From Granulicella sp. S190 (lineage in GTDB: Bacteria; Acidobacteriota; Terriglobia; Terriglobales; Acidobacteriaceae): a DNA stretch of 64,000 bases. Each line of letters opens with the position of its first letter. The stretch's first letter is position 1. The stretch covers positions 87,083-151,082 of the forward strand of contig NZ_LMUD01000008.1 in the NCBI RefSeq assembly GCF_009766095.1, read 5' to 3'. The notes beneath the pieces were generated by a model. That model was not told the DNA's origin and searched no databases. It saw only the letters and a program-made list of their open reading frames with translations. Below are positions 27,485 to 36,155 of the stretch, in pieces. Made by a program: the position numbers and the translations under genes.

Positions 27485-27855
27485 CTCGCCAGTTTACGGA
27501 GATTTGGGGTGGAAATGAGTAACGGTGGTGGTTCGTGGGAGAGTTATCGGAGGATATGCCCCTCGACCTCTGAATTTGTCGTAGATTTCACTGTTCCGAT
27601 CGCAACTGAGAAGTCGCTATCTGGCGAACCGCATCGCGGGACTGATTTGCTCTCAGATGATTGACTGTGAAATCTTTTTCAACTCTGGGACCCAGCGTAA
27701 CTATTGATTTGATTACCATTTCTCCTCTTTTGGTGCTTGCGATTACCTGTACCAAAAATGTTCAGTTACTTCTTTTTTCTCTCAACCTAAGTGTTCACTT
27801 TTGGCGTACACCTTTCATGAACGGGACGTAAGTCGATCCTGCGAGGAGAAAAATC
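27485..27855. other. Divergent intergenic region, murA / sortase operon
   Basis: The 371 bases are more AT-rich than the flanking genes and contain no convincing reading frame or RNA fold that I can see. It must hold the murA promoter (minus strand) and the promoter for the sortase operon (plus strand). AGTGTTCACTTTTGG (from about 27789) just upstream of that operon is the most AT-rich candidate area. No specific box is claimed. Confidence 0.5.
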
Positions 27856-28593
27856 ATGCGACTCAAAGCTCTCGTATATTGCGCTACCCTGTGTCTCTTC
27901 CACTCCGTGCTGTGGGCTGCCGCTCCGGCAAATCCTGCGACTGATTTCACAGTCTCCAACGCTTCGCACATCCCTGGCGCCACGCTGGAACCGGGTTCTT
28001 ACACAATTCATGTTGTAAATCATCTCTCCGACCGGGTCATTTTGAAGATCGATTCTGTGAAGGGCGATCTGCACTCTACGTTTATCGGTATTCCTAATAC
28101 TCAGATTGAGAAGCCCGCCATGAGCGGCCCGGTAAAGTGGGCCAACTCGACCGATGGGTCGCAGTACCTGAAAGGGTGGTACTTTCCGGGCAGTGCATCG
28201 GTTGTAGAGTTCGTCTACCCGAAGGCCGAAGCCGTCGCGATTGCAAGCTCGAATCCGGCGAAGGTTCCTGCAGTCGATCCAGAGTCCGAGGGAAAGGTGT
28301 CGGATAACACTCTGTCGCAGGGCGATATGCAGTTGTTGACACTCTGGCTTCTATCGCTTCAGCAGGTAGGCCCCAGCGACCAGGCAGCGAAGCCAGGTAT
28401 CAAGGCAGAGCGCTACACGCAGGTAGCCAGTGTCCAGAAGCCGGTTATCAAAGCGTTGCCCCATACCGCCAGCCTGGTTCCGTTGGTGTGGTTTGTGGGC
28501 TTCTGCTCTTTGATCGGTGCGGCGCTGCTACGGTTGATCGCCTCCCAGAGCCGCACGTCCGCTCTTAGTCAAAGATCCCCGCTGCGGGAATAG
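27856..28593 (+). CDS. Secreted protein with C-terminal LPHTA sorting signal (predicted sortase substrate)
   Basis: The 245-residue protein has a signal peptide (LVYCATLCLFHSVLWAAA) and a soluble beta-rich domain (LEPGSYTIHVVNHLSDRVILKID, about residues 40-160) that I do not recognise from a named family. A linker then leads to LPHTA at residues 201-205, a 20-residue hydrophobic stretch and a basic tail (RLIASQSR). This is the three-part cell-wall sorting layout used by sortases, with Ala in place of the usual Gly. The class D sortase starts two bases after its stop, so the two are almost surely enzyme and substrate. The cargo role of the soluble domain is unknown. Confidence 0.75.
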   Translation: MRLKALVYCATLCLFHSVLWAAAPANPATDFTVSNASHIPGATLEPGSYTIHVVNHLSDRVILKIDSVKGDLHSTFIGIPNTQIEKPAMSGPVKWANSTDGSQYLKGWYFPGSASVVEFVYPKAEAVAIASSNPAKVPAVDPESEGKVSDNTLSQGDMQLLTLWLLSLQQVGPSDQAAKPGIKAERYTQVASVQKPVIKALPHTASLVPLVWFVGFCSLIGAALLRLIASQSRTSALSQRSPLRE

Positions 28594-28595
28594 AG

Positions 28596-29180
28596 ATGCG
28601 GCCGCCCGCATATGCTGAACGTCTTCTTTGGACGTGTTGTCTCCTTTGCGCTGGATACTGCGTTGTGCTCGGTGTCCAGGCAAAGGGGAGCCAGAGAATA
28701 GCGGATCGCATCAGCCAAAACCCTCCGACGACAAATCTCTCTGCGGGGGTGCAGACTGATGACGATGTGATTGGCAGGATTGAGATTCCTGCGCTGGCCT
28801 TGTCTGCGCCTATCACCGCCGACTATGATGGAAACAGCCTGCACAAAGGAGTGGGGCACATTCCCGGGACTGCGGTACCCGGGGGCCTTGGCACGGTTGG
28901 GCTGGCCGGACATCGCGATTCGTACTTCCGGCCGTTGCGCAGGATCGCCGTGAAGATGGAGGTTCGGCTGATCGATAAGACCGGCACCTATCATTACATC
29001 GTGGACTCAACCGAGGTTGTGAGCCCGGACAAGGTGCAGGTTCTGGATATCGCCTCCAGGCCAGAACTGACACTTATTACCTGTTTTCCTTTCGACTATG
29101 TGGGCGCAGCGCCGGAACGATTTATTGTTCACGCTCATTTGTTGTCGGCTTCCCCGGACCGGGTTTCTGCCATCCATTAG
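28596..29180 (+). CDS. Class D sortase
   Basis: The 194-residue transpeptidase has an N-terminal membrane helix (LLWTCCLLCAGYCVVLGV). The sortase domain starts at GRIEIPALALSAPI and carries the catalytic triad His106 (GLAGHRDSYF), Cys163 (LTLITCFPFDYVG) and Arg175 (APERFIV). The TLxTCxPFDYxGxAPxRF layout is that of class D sortases. These enzymes cut LPxT-like signals and join the protein to an amine acceptor; in diderm bacteria the acceptor is uncertain. It follows its likely substrate by two bases and precedes a membrane protein gene by 19 bases. Confidence 0.92.
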   Translation: MRPPAYAERLLWTCCLLCAGYCVVLGVQAKGSQRIADRISQNPPTTNLSAGVQTDDDVIGRIEIPALALSAPITADYDGNSLHKGVGHIPGTAVPGGLGTVGLAGHRDSYFRPLRRIAVKMEVRLIDKTGTYHYIVDSTEVVSPDKVQVLDIASRPELTLITCFPFDYVGAAPERFIVHAHLLSASPDRVSAIH

Positions 29181-29199
29181 GAAGACAGGAAGAGGCGCT

Positions 29200-30717
29200 A
29201 TGAGATTTGAGATCCGTGAAACTGTGCAGACTCCGGATCCGGAGATGGTGTTGCGTGCGCTGGAGATGTGTTCGCGTGAGCTCTCCAACGATGTGGAGCG
29301 GTACGGGGACCGCATTACGCTGCGCGGCCTGGGACCCTCCCCGCGATCGAAGAATAAACACGACATGACGGTGTTCTGCGTGAATGCGGAGGACGACCAG
29401 ACCGTGATTCAGGGCGAGGTCAACTTTCAAGCCTCTGCGCTGCTGGGCGAGACGCCCCAGCAGGATGTGATGAAATCGAAGCTGGAAGATCTCTTCGAGC
29501 AGATGAAGGCGCAGATTCATCTGGATACCCTGCGCGTCACGGCGTACTCGGCGGCCAGAAGGTCGGCGGCGACCTCGACTGCCACCTCCGTTGCGGAAAA
29601 CCCTTCCGACGCTCATGAAGAAGAAACGCATAGGTCCATGGTCGGCGAGGATGAAGTTGCCCCCTCGATATCTCCGGAGACGTGGATGGAGGCCCTGGAT
29701 ACCGAGCCACATTCCGTATGGGCTGCAGCAGCATTACTCTCCGAGACGGAGCTTGTGGCTGAACCCAGGCAGTGCGTCGAATCTCCTCAGAACGAAGAGC
29801 CAGAAGACAGCGTCTCGGCCGCGCCTCATCCCGCGTCAGAGGTCAAAGAAGAGCCGGCAGCAAAGAGTTCGCCTGAGAACACACTTGAGCTTGAAGAGGC
29901 GATCGAGCCTCCACAGCCAGTTGCGGTTCATCAGGTAGCGCAGCCGGAGCCGGTCGCGGTGGCACCGCTTGCGGAAGAACCCACGTGGGTGGCGAGAATC
30001 CCAATAGCCCAGCGTCGAGAGATGCCTGAAGAGAGGAAGTCAGAGTCGAAGCAAATTGCTCTGTGGCTGATTGCGCTGGCTGTCCTCTTGTCTTCGGTCG
30101 TGGGAGCCTACTTCTACTATCTGTCCTATCGCGGTACCAGTGCGCCCGCGTCTCCTGTGGCTACGCAGTCCACAGGCGCAACCGCGAATGCAGTTCCTGA
30201 TGCGAATACGGTGCCTGCTGCGGATGCGGCGCCTGCTGTAGATGCAGAAAAGATGGAAGCTGCGTCGCCAGCCAAAACAACCGCTTCGCAGGGCTCGGAG
30301 GTTGAGCCTGTGACGAGCGGTCCGGAGCTTAAGCAGTGGCTGCAGAGTTGGGCCGCTGCTATGCGCACAAGAGATGCAAATGCACAGGCTGCCTTTTATG
30401 CGGATACGCTGGATAGGTATCTGAACCAACGTAAGGTCGGCAAGGGAGCGGTTCTTCGCGATCGCGAGGCGACGAACCGCATGCGGAAAGGGTTGTGGAC
30501 CGTGAAGATGGAAGATATCGTCATCGAGCGGAAGACATCCACCCAGGCGGAGGTAAAACTCGTGAAGCACTTCATCGATGAACCCGAACAGGCGGAGATT
30601 CAGGAGTCGTTTGTGCCTTCGCGTCTCACGTTGAAGCGCATCGATGGAAGGTGGAAGATCACCTCGGAGCAGGATCTTCCTGCTCTCTCGGTCACTCCAT
30701 GGCCCAGTAGAAGATGA
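29200..30717 (+). CDS. Single-pass membrane protein with C-terminal NTF2-like domain, sortase operon
   Basis: From ATG 29200 (AGGAAGAGG upstream) the protein is 505 residues. The N-terminal ~100 residues form a small folded domain (MRFEIRETVQTPDPEMVLRA, PRSKNKHDMTVFCVNAEDDQTVIQGEV) I cannot name. A long acidic, Pro/Glu/Ala-rich linker follows, then a membrane helix (LWLIALAVLLSSVVGAYFYYL, near residue 295) and a C-terminal NTF2/SnoaL-like domain (LKQWLQSWAAAMRTRDANAQAAFYADTLDRYL, LTLKRIDGRWKI) predicted to be outside the cytoplasm. This resembles the accessory domain seen in some L,D-transpeptidase-associated proteins. The operon context suggests an envelope role. Confidence 0.7.
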   Translation: MRFEIRETVQTPDPEMVLRALEMCSRELSNDVERYGDRITLRGLGPSPRSKNKHDMTVFCVNAEDDQTVIQGEVNFQASALLGETPQQDVMKSKLEDLFEQMKAQIHLDTLRVTAYSAARRSAATSTATSVAENPSDAHEEETHRSMVGEDEVAPSISPETWMEALDTEPHSVWAAAALLSETELVAEPRQCVESPQNEEPEDSVSAAPHPASEVKEEPAAKSSPENTLELEEAIEPPQPVAVHQVAQPEPVAVAPLAEEPTWVARIPIAQRREMPEERKSESKQIALWLIALAVLLSSVVGAYFYYLSYRGTSAPASPVATQSTGATANAVPDANTVPAADAAPAVDAEKMEAASPAKTTASQGSEVEPVTSGPELKQWLQSWAAAMRTRDANAQAAFYADTLDRYLNQRKVGKGAVLRDREATNRMRKGLWTVKMEDIVIERKTSTQAEVKLVKHFIDEPEQAEIQESFVPSRLTLKRIDGRWKITSEQDLPALSVTPWPSRR

Positions 30718-30727
30718 TTACAGGGGG

Positions 30728-30765
30728 ATCGTAAGGAAGCGCAGACTTCTGCGCTTCCTTACGAT
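30728..30765. terminator. Perfect 18-bp hairpin between converging genes
   Basis: An 18-base arm from 30728 (ATCGTAAGGAAGCGCAGA) pairs exactly with 30748-30765 around a CT loop. It sits between the sortase operon and murQ, which converge. No T-tract follows, but the stem is long enough to act as a bidirectional terminator or mRNA-end stabiliser. Its GGAAGC core is shared with the hairpin at the end of pgk. Confidence 0.75.
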
Positions 30766-30784
30766 TAGAGTCAGAGGCGGACGA

Positions 30785-31753
30785 TTATAGTTCGAGGCGG
30801 GAGTCGTCGATAGCGAGGCGAACGTTGCCATCTGATTTGGTAAGCCGCCGCACGGCCTCCATCTTATCGACGTTAGCTTTGAGCATCACCACAGCAATGG
30901 GAATCGATTTGCCTGCGGACTTGATGGTGCGGATCGCCGTCTCGCGATCGATATCGCAGACCTTCATGAGGACGCGGATGCCACGCTCAACAAGCTTCGC
31001 GTTCTTCATGTGCACGTTGACCATGAGATTGTCGTAGACGTAGCCGAGACGTGTCATTGCACCAGTGGTGATCATGTTGAGCACCATCTTCTGCGCGGAC
31101 GCGGACTTCATGCGCGTGGAGCCGGAGAGGACCTCAGCTCCGACCTCAGTGATGACGGTCGTATCGGCAGCGTCGGAGAGAGGCGTGTTGAGATTGCAGG
31201 TGATCGCGGCGGTCTTGGCTCCGCGGGCTCGCGCGTACTCCACTGCGCCGACCACGTACGGGGTGCGCCCGCTGGCAGAGACGCCGATGACGATGTCTTT
31301 GCGTGTGGGGCGGCGGCGGGCGATATCGCGCTGACCGATCTCCGGAGAATCTTCGTTGACGTCGGACGCGGAGGCAAGAGCCTTCGGACCGCCGGCCATA
31401 ATGTACTGGACTTGCGAAGGAGAGGTGGAGTAGGTTGGTGGGCACTCCGAGGCATCGAGCGAGGCGATGCGACCGCTGGAACCGGCGCCGACATAGATGA
31501 GCCGGCCTCCATCGCGTAGAGAACGAGCTACGGTGTCGATCACGATGGCGATCTCAGGCAGCGCTTTTTTGACTGCGGCTGCGATCTTCGCGTCTTCATG
31601 GTTGATGATGCGGGCGATCTCGAGGGCGGACTTTGTATCCAGTCCCTCCGACGCGGCGTTGGCGGTCTCTGTCGTGAGATCGTTATAATTTGCTGCGCCA
31701 CGGTTTGCGGGTTTTGGGGTCGGGGCCTGCTCGAGCATGGTAAGGGTTGCCAT
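30785..31753 (-). CDS. murQ: N-acetylmuramic acid 6-phosphate etherase
   Basis: MurQ cleaves the lactyl ether of MurNAc-6-phosphate, recycling peptidoglycan sugar to GlcNAc-6-phosphate. From ATG 31753 it is 322 residues, with an SIS domain: RLIYVGAGSSGRIASLDASECPPTYSTSP, IGVSASGRTPYVVGAVEYARARGA and EVLSGSTRMKSASAQKMVLNMITTGAMTRLGYVYDNLMVNV (catalytic Glu in ASECPPTY). Neither anmK nor a MurNAc PTS gene is adjacent. The frame is open to 31810 but the conserved N-terminus favours 31753. Confidence 0.95.
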   Translation of the reverse strand: MATLTMLEQAPTPKPANRGAANYNDLTTETANAASEGLDTKSALEIARIINHEDAKIAAAVKKALPEIAIVIDTVARSLRDGGRLIYVGAGSSGRIASLDASECPPTYSTSPSQVQYIMAGGPKALASASDVNEDSPEIGQRDIARRRPTRKDIVIGVSASGRTPYVVGAVEYARARGAKTAAITCNLNTPLSDAADTTVITEVGAEVLSGSTRMKSASAQKMVLNMITTGAMTRLGYVYDNLMVNVHMKNAKLVERGIRVLMKVCDIDRETAIRTIKSAGKSIPIAVVMLKANVDKMEAVRRLTKSDGNVRLAIDDSRLEL

Positions 31754-31830
31754 AGGTATCCTACTGTTCTGCTGGGGTGATTCTAGTCCTAACCTTCTTG
31801 AATGCGGCAAGAAAGCTTTCCACCCTGAGA

Positions 31831-31899
31831 GTTATCATAGAGAGTCGGGTCTACGCCACGGGATCATTGGAGTGGTGAACTTATCCGACCTGTGATAAC
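31831..31899. promoter_or_regulatory. Large dyad in the murQ/lepB divergent region
   Basis: GTTATCA (31831-31837) faces TGATAAC (31893-31899), with GTCGG (31844-31848) facing CCGAC (31885-31889) inside. It is the only structure I can see in the 332-base space between divergent murQ and lepB, which must hold both promoters. Function is unknown; it might be a regulator site or a leader hairpin. Confidence 0.3.
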
Positions 31900-32085
31900 G
31901 GAAAATTCGGAGTCAAGAGAATTACTTTTCAGGAGTTTCACAAGGCCTGAAACGGGAGCATTCGTAGGCCATAGACATTAGGATGCAGATCCGCTGAATT
32001 GGTTACCCCGCGCCCGGTACTGGTACGACCCGAAGAGCTGCAGGGGGGTGTCGATGGCAACTCTAAAATTGGTACGTCTAACAAC

Positions 32086-32685
32086 ATGGAGAGTTTGGAA
32101 GATCGCGTGAATACAGAAGAAAAGGTCGGACCAAAGTCCCCGGAGCAGCAAGGAACGGATTCATCGGAACCGCATAAGGCAGCAATGCACTCCTGGCTGC
32201 GCGACCTGGTGATTTCGGTTGTGGTGTCCGCGTTCATCATTATCTTTCTGTATCAACCAGTGCGCGTGGAGGGCACCAGCATGCTGCCCATGCTGGAGGA
32301 TCAGGACAGGCTGTTTATCAACAAGATCGCCTACAGGGTCGGAGAGATTCACCGGGGAGACGTGGTCGTCTTTCTCTATCCGCATGACCATGAGAAGAGT
32401 TACATCAAGCGTGTGATCGCGTTGCCTGGAGACATGCTGCGAATCGACCATGGCCAGGTGATCGTGAACGGTGCCCGTATCACGGAGAGCTACGTTCCGA
32501 AGCGCTTCTCGGATGAGAGATCGCAGCCGGAGATGATCGTCCCTGCCCACGAGTTTTTCGTGATGGGAGATCATAGGTCGATCTCAAGCGACAGCCGCGA
32601 CTTTGGGCCAGTCGATCGGGATCTGATCTATGGCAAGGCGGCCTTTGTGTACTGGCCGATGGACCAGGCCGGGGTCGTTCGGTAG
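32086..32685 (+). CDS. lepB: Signal peptidase I
   Basis: The enzyme removes signal peptides from exported proteins at the outer face of the inner membrane. From ATG 32086 it is 199 residues with a membrane helix (LVISVVVSAFIIIFLY). The S26 motifs follow: VEGTSMLPMLEDQD (catalytic Ser), RGDVVVFLYP, SYIKRVIALPGD (catalytic Lys) and FVMGDHRSISSDSRDFGPV. The last box reads GDHR where most enzymes have GDNR. A TTG at 31999 would extend the N-terminus by 29 residues. A housekeeping gene, also needed for the many secreted proteins encoded here. Confidence 0.94.
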   Translation: MESLEDRVNTEEKVGPKSPEQQGTDSSEPHKAAMHSWLRDLVISVVVSAFIIIFLYQPVRVEGTSMLPMLEDQDRLFINKIAYRVGEIHRGDVVVFLYPHDHEKSYIKRVIALPGDMLRIDHGQVIVNGARITESYVPKRFSDERSQPEMIVPAHEFFVMGDHRSISSDSRDFGPVDRDLIYGKAAFVYWPMDQAGVVR

Positions 32686-32711
32686 GCCATCAGCTCTATC
32701 TCTGTGCCCCG

Positions 32712-33470
32712 CTAGGCCGAAGCGTTTTGAACGATCTCAGCAAAAGACTTGGCCTTCAGGCTCGCTCCTCCGACGAGTGCGCCGTCGATCTCGGGTTGAG
32801 TCATCAGGCTGGCGACGTTGTCGGGCTTGACCGATCCGCCGTAGAGGATGCGCATGCGGCTGGCGCAGGCCTCTCCGAGATGGACAGCAACTTCGCGGCG
32901 GATGATGGCATGGGCGTCGTTCGCCTGTTCCGGCGTGGCAACGCTGCCGGTGCCGATGGCCCATACAGGCTCATAGGCGATCACCATCTGGCTGCACAGG
33001 CTTCCGGCGATGCCATTGAGGGCGCAGGCGATCTGCCAGCGCAGGACTGCTTCGGTCAGGCCGGACTCACGCTTCTCCTGCGTCTCGCCCACGCACACCA
33101 CGGGAACCAGGTCATGCTCAAGCGCGGCCTTCAGCTTCAGGTTCACCATATCGTCGGTCTCGTGGGCATAGATGCGGCGCTCGGAGTGGCCGAGCAAAAC
33201 ACGGGTGCAACCGATGCTTTCGAGCATGGTGGGAGAGGTCTGGCCCGTATAGGGGCCTTCATTCAGCCAGTGCATGGTCTGGGCGCCCGCGGTGACATTT
33301 GTCCCCTTCGTCGCCTCGATAACGTAGCCAAGCGAGGACATCGTGGGAAAGATCGCGATCTCGCTGGCGGTGTGATCTTTGACCTCGGGCAGAAACTCGC
33401 TGAGGAAAGCTAATGACTCTTTAGGCGTCTTGTACATCTTCCAGTTGGCGGCGATCAGTGGCTTGCGCAT
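32712..33470 (-). CDS. tpiA: Triosephosphate isomerase
   Basis: The glycolytic enzyme interconverts glyceraldehyde 3-phosphate and dihydroxyacetone phosphate. The 252-residue barrel has all catalytic residues: Lys in AANWKMYK, His in LLGHSERR, Glu in AYEPVWAIGTG, plus the phosphate loop LYGGSVKPDN and GALVGGASL. It lies downstream of pgk on the same strand, 97 bases away with a hairpin between, so it may be separately or partially co-expressed. Confidence 0.97.
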   Translation of the reverse strand: MRKPLIAANWKMYKTPKESLAFLSEFLPEVKDHTASEIAIFPTMSSLGYVIEATKGTNVTAGAQTMHWLNEGPYTGQTSPTMLESIGCTRVLLGHSERRIYAHETDDMVNLKLKAALEHDLVPVVCVGETQEKRESGLTEAVLRWQIACALNGIAGSLCSQMVIAYEPVWAIGTGSVATPEQANDAHAIIRREVAVHLGEACASRMRILYGGSVKPDNVASLMTQPEIDGALVGGASLKAKSFAEIVQNASA

Positions 33471-33546
33471 GTGCGGATCAGTATTCCATTTTGATGGGTT
33501 TGAGGGAAGGGCAGATTGCTAGAACAATCTCATCGTCGAGAAGCGA

Positions 33547-33571
33547 GTAGGAAGCGTGCGCAGCTTCCTAC
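33547..33571. terminator. Hairpin overlapping the pgk stop codon
   Basis: GTAGGAAGC (33547-33555) pairs with GCTTCCTAC (33563-33571) around GTGCGCA. Outside it GAGAAG and CTTCTC extend the symmetry with a small bulge. The pgk stop codon is inside the right arm. The GGAAGC/GCTTCC core matches the hairpin at 30728-30765, suggesting a related element. It may attenuate transcription from pgk into tpiA. Confidence 0.55.
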
Positions 33572-34776
33572 TTCTCTGAAAGCGCGGCGACTCCGGGCAG
33601 CGTTTTGCCTTCGAGAAACTCAAGGCTTGCTCCCCCACCGGTGGAGATGTGCGTGATCCTGTCGGCGAAGCCGGACTGCTGGATCGCGGCGACTGAATCT
33701 CCGCCGCCTACGATGGTTGTGGCGTCGTGGTTACGAGCTACGGCTGCGGCGATCTCGTTGGTGCCTCGCGCGAAGGCAGGCATCTCGAAGACCCCCATCG
33801 GTCCGTTCCAGATGATGGTGCGAGCCTCGCCGATCTCCTCTTCAAACAGTGCGATGGACTTCGGGCCGATATCCAGGGCCATCAGATCGGCAGGGAAGGG
33901 GCCTTCGCCAGAGAAGACCTGGGTCTGGGCGTTCGGGGCGAACTTGTCGGCGAGGATGTGATCGACGGGCAGGAGAAAGCGTACGCCTTTGGCCTTTGCT
34001 TTTTCGAGCGCTGCCTTCGCCACGTCGATCTTGTCAGTCTCGACCAGCGATTTGCCCGTGCTTTGTCCCTGCGCGTTGAGGAAGGTGTAGGCCATGCCTC
34101 CGCCGATGATGATGGCGTCGGCCTTCTCCAGCAGGTTGTCGATCACCTGGATCTTGTCCGAGACCTTGGCTCCGCCGATGATTGCGACGAAGGGCTTATC
34201 CGGCTCCGTCAGCGCCTTGCCCATGTAGTTCAGCTCTTTTTCCATGAGCAGCCCAGCGGCAGATTGTTTGACGAAGTGCGTCACGCCTTCGGTAGAGGCG
34301 TGGGTGCGATGTGCGCTGCCAAACGCATCGTTGACGTAGACGTCGCAGAGCGAGGCGAGTTTCTTCGCGAAGGCAGGGTCGTTCGCCTCCTCCTCAGCGT
34401 GGAAGCGGAGGTTCTCCAGCAGGAGCGGCTGGCCCGATTCGAGGTTGGCCGCCATCTCGCTGGCGATGTCGCCGATACAGTCGGGTGAGAACGCTACGTT
34501 TTCGTCGTCGCCGAGGATGTGATCGAGCATGGTGCGGAGATGGTCGACGAGCGGGCGCAGGCTCATCGAGGCAACCGGCTTACCCTTGGGGCGGCCGAGG
34601 TGCGAGCACAGGATGACCTTTGCTTTATGACGCAGCGCATACTCGATGGTGGGCAGCGTCTCCCGGATGCGGGTGTCGTCAGTGATGATGCCGTCCTTGA
34701 GCGGGACGTTGAAGTCAACGCGAATGAGGACGCGCTTGTCGGTGAGGTCGAGGTCGCGGATCGATAGCTTGGCCAT
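33568..34776 (-). CDS. pgk: Phosphoglycerate kinase
   Basis: Transfers phosphate from 1,3-bisphosphoglycerate to ADP. From ATG 34776 the protein is 402 residues and full length. [55 protein letters not shown] and [13 protein letters not shown] (nucleotide-binding end) are in order. It begins two bases after the stop of the small membrane protein gene, so those two are co-transcribed. Open frame continues to 34863 inside the upstream gene but the conserved N-terminus sets 34776. Confidence 0.97.
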   Translation of the reverse strand: MAKLSIRDLDLTDKRVLIRVDFNVPLKDGIITDDTRIRETLPTIEYALRHKAKVILCSHLGRPKGKPVASMSLRPLVDHLRTMLDHILGDDENVAFSPDCIGDIASEMAANLESGQPLLLENLRFHAEEEANDPAFAKKLASLCDVYVNDAFGSAHRTHASTEGVTHFVKQSAAGLLMEKELNYMGKALTEPDKPFVAIIGGAKVSDKIQVIDNLLEKADAIIIGGGMAYTFLNAQGQSTGKSLVETDKIDVAKAALEKAKAKGVRFLLPVDHILADKFAPNAQTQVFSGEGPFPADLMALDIGPKSIALFEEEIGEARTIIWNGPMGVFEMPAFARGTNEIAAAVARNHDATTIVGGGDSVAAIQQSGFADRITHISTGGGASLEFLEGKTLPGVAALSEK

Positions 34777-34777
34777 G

Positions 34778-35266
34778 TCAGTTAGAGGATACCCGAGATG
34801 ACGGTGCGAAGCGTCGGTTCGCCAAAGATATGGGCAGCCCGACCAGGAAGACCATCGCCGCAATGCCGTTCAGTAGAACCGCACCGGTCGGATGACTCCT
34901 TGGGTAAAGGTTCGTGTGTGGGAGCACCAGGCCATACATCACGGCATAGACAAAACCTCCGTAGAGCAGACCGGCTGCGATGGCGTAGCGCTTAAGAAAT
35001 GGCAAAACGCGAGCTGCGAGGACGAAGAGCGTTGCCCAGAAAAGTGCCAAGAAGAGGTGGGTTGCAAGCCCTAGAAGAACGCTTCGGATTCCGTCGGAGT
35101 AGGCAGTACGGCCCAGGATGCCGCTCGCGATGGACTGTGGAATCTTTACGGGAGCAACACCGCGCAAGCCGTAGAAGAGGATGGGATCAATCATGTCGAG
35201 CAACGCGGCTACGATCGCACCGATCAGGATGGCCTTCGGGACGGAGCGGCTGGGGTCGCTTGGCAT
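34778..35266 (-). CDS. Small integral membrane protein of unknown function
   Basis: The 162-residue protein has four predicted helices: [69 protein letters not shown] and [22 protein letters not shown] conserved-looking LPHTNLYP turn lies before the last helix and faces either side. The repeated helices resemble DUF1440/YagU-type small membrane proteins, but I cannot assign it firmly. It is immediately upstream of pgk. The LPHT here is internal and lies between helices, so it is not a sorting signal. Confidence 0.65.
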   Translation of the reverse strand: MPSDPSRSVPKAILIGAIVAALLDMIDPILFYGLRGVAPVKIPQSIASGILGRTAYSDGIRSVLLGLATHLFLALFWATLFVLAARVLPFLKRYAIAAGLLYGGFVYAVMYGLVLPHTNLYPRSHPTGAVLLNGIAAMVFLVGLPISLANRRFAPSSRVSSN

Positions 35267-35302
35267 AGGGAATTTTAGAGCACGGAGAAGGATCGAGGCT
35301 GG

Positions 35303-35677
35303 CTACTCCGGGATAGAGGCGTCAGCTTCGATCTCGATGCGCCAGTCTGGATTAAGCAGCGCGGCAACGACAACCATGGTGGCTGCGGGACGGATAAGTC
35401 CGAAGACCTCACCATGCGCTCGGCCAGCGGCCTCCCAGTCCTCGGCATGGGTAAGGTACATCCGCGTACGGTAGACGTGATCGACAGAACTCCCGGCATT
35501 CTTCAACGCAACGGCGATCAGCGCGAGGCACTGGCGAGTCTGCTCGGCAACGCCTGCGGTATCCGCGCCGACAGGCCCTGTGCCTGACACATGGACGCTG
35601 TTGCCGATGCGGACGGCGCGGGAGAAGCCAATAATGGGCTCGAAGGGAGACGTGCCGGGAACGTTCGTGCGGGTCAT
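35303..35677 (-). CDS. RidA/YjgF/UK114-family protein
   Basis: The 124-residue domain (from ATG 35677) has PFEPIIGFSRAVRIGNSVHVSGTG, QTRQCLALIAVALKNAGSSVDHVYRTRMYLTH and the end LIRPAATMVVVAALLNPDWRIEIEADA. The Arg of the enamine-deaminase consensus RxxxV/A-V...EIEA is present as RPAATMVVV and EIEADA. RidA hydrolyses reactive enamines/imines such as 2-aminoacrylate. The gene starts one base after the nucleotidyltransferase stop; the two are in one transcription unit. An upstream ATG at 35704 would overlap that gene. Confidence 0.85.
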   Translation of the reverse strand: MTRTNVPGTSPFEPIIGFSRAVRIGNSVHVSGTGPVGADTAGVAEQTRQCLALIAVALKNAGSSVDHVYRTRMYLTHAEDWEAAGRAHGEVFGLIRPAATMVVVAALLNPDWRIEIEADASIPE

Positions 35678-35678
35678 G

Positions 35679-36155
35679 TCAGTCTTTCTTTGGCGATTTT
35701 GCATTTGCAGCTTCCGAGTCCCGCAAGGCCTCTACATCTGCCAGATCCCGAAGTCTGCCTATGGCCAGTTTGTTCTTTATCAGGTGTTCCACCGAGAGAT
35801 ATCGCACGGGGATATCGTCATCAATGATTCCATCTTCGCTGGAGTTCCAGGCAGCTTCAAAGTTGATTCCATCCAACTCTTGAAGGATGTCGATTCGGCT
35901 CGGAGGCTGGCCAATCTGGTAGCCCCAGGCTGGATCCTGAAAATCGCGGGGAGTCAGTCCTGTCAGCGGAGCACCGAAGTCTGCAAGTGCAGTGAAGACG
36001 TTTGAAACGTTCGCATCACTTGTGTCGATGAAGATATCCAGATCTTTGGTCACGCGCGGCTCGGTGAAGTAGGAGACCGCATAGCCACCGACGATCAGGT
36101 ATCTAACTCTTCGTTCGTTGAATACGCGCAAAAGATCTCGTTGATCTTTCTCCAT
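35679..36155 (-). CDS. Nucleotidyltransferase-fold protein (MNT/AbiEii-like)
   Basis: The 158-residue protein has RYLIVGGYAVSYF (GG at 23-24) and TKDLDIFI (Asp38 and Asp40), which form the GGx-n-DxD nucleotidyltransferase signature, then SRIDILQEL with a third acidic position and IPVRYLSVEHLIKNKLAIGRLRDLADVEAL. This is the minimal fold seen in antitoxin-like MNT and AbiEii-type toxin proteins and in many uncharacterised genes. AAAGGAG lies upstream of the start. It overlaps the preceding 66-codon gene by 53 bases, a typical paired arrangement. Whether it is an enzyme or a TA component is unknown. Confidence 0.8.
   Translation of the reverse strand: MEKDQRDLLRVFNERRVRYLIVGGYAVSYFTEPRVTKDLDIFIDTSDANVSNVFTALADFGAPLTGLTPRDFQDPAWGYQIGQPPSRIDILQELDGINFEAAWNSSEDGIIDDDIPVRYLSVEHLIKNKLAIGRLRDLADVEALRDSEAANAKSPKKD

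Noticed and set aside
34778..35266. LPHTN in the small membrane protein as a second sortase signal
   Set aside because: It sits in a loop between helices, not before a C-terminal helix and basic tail, so it does not have the sorting-signal layout.
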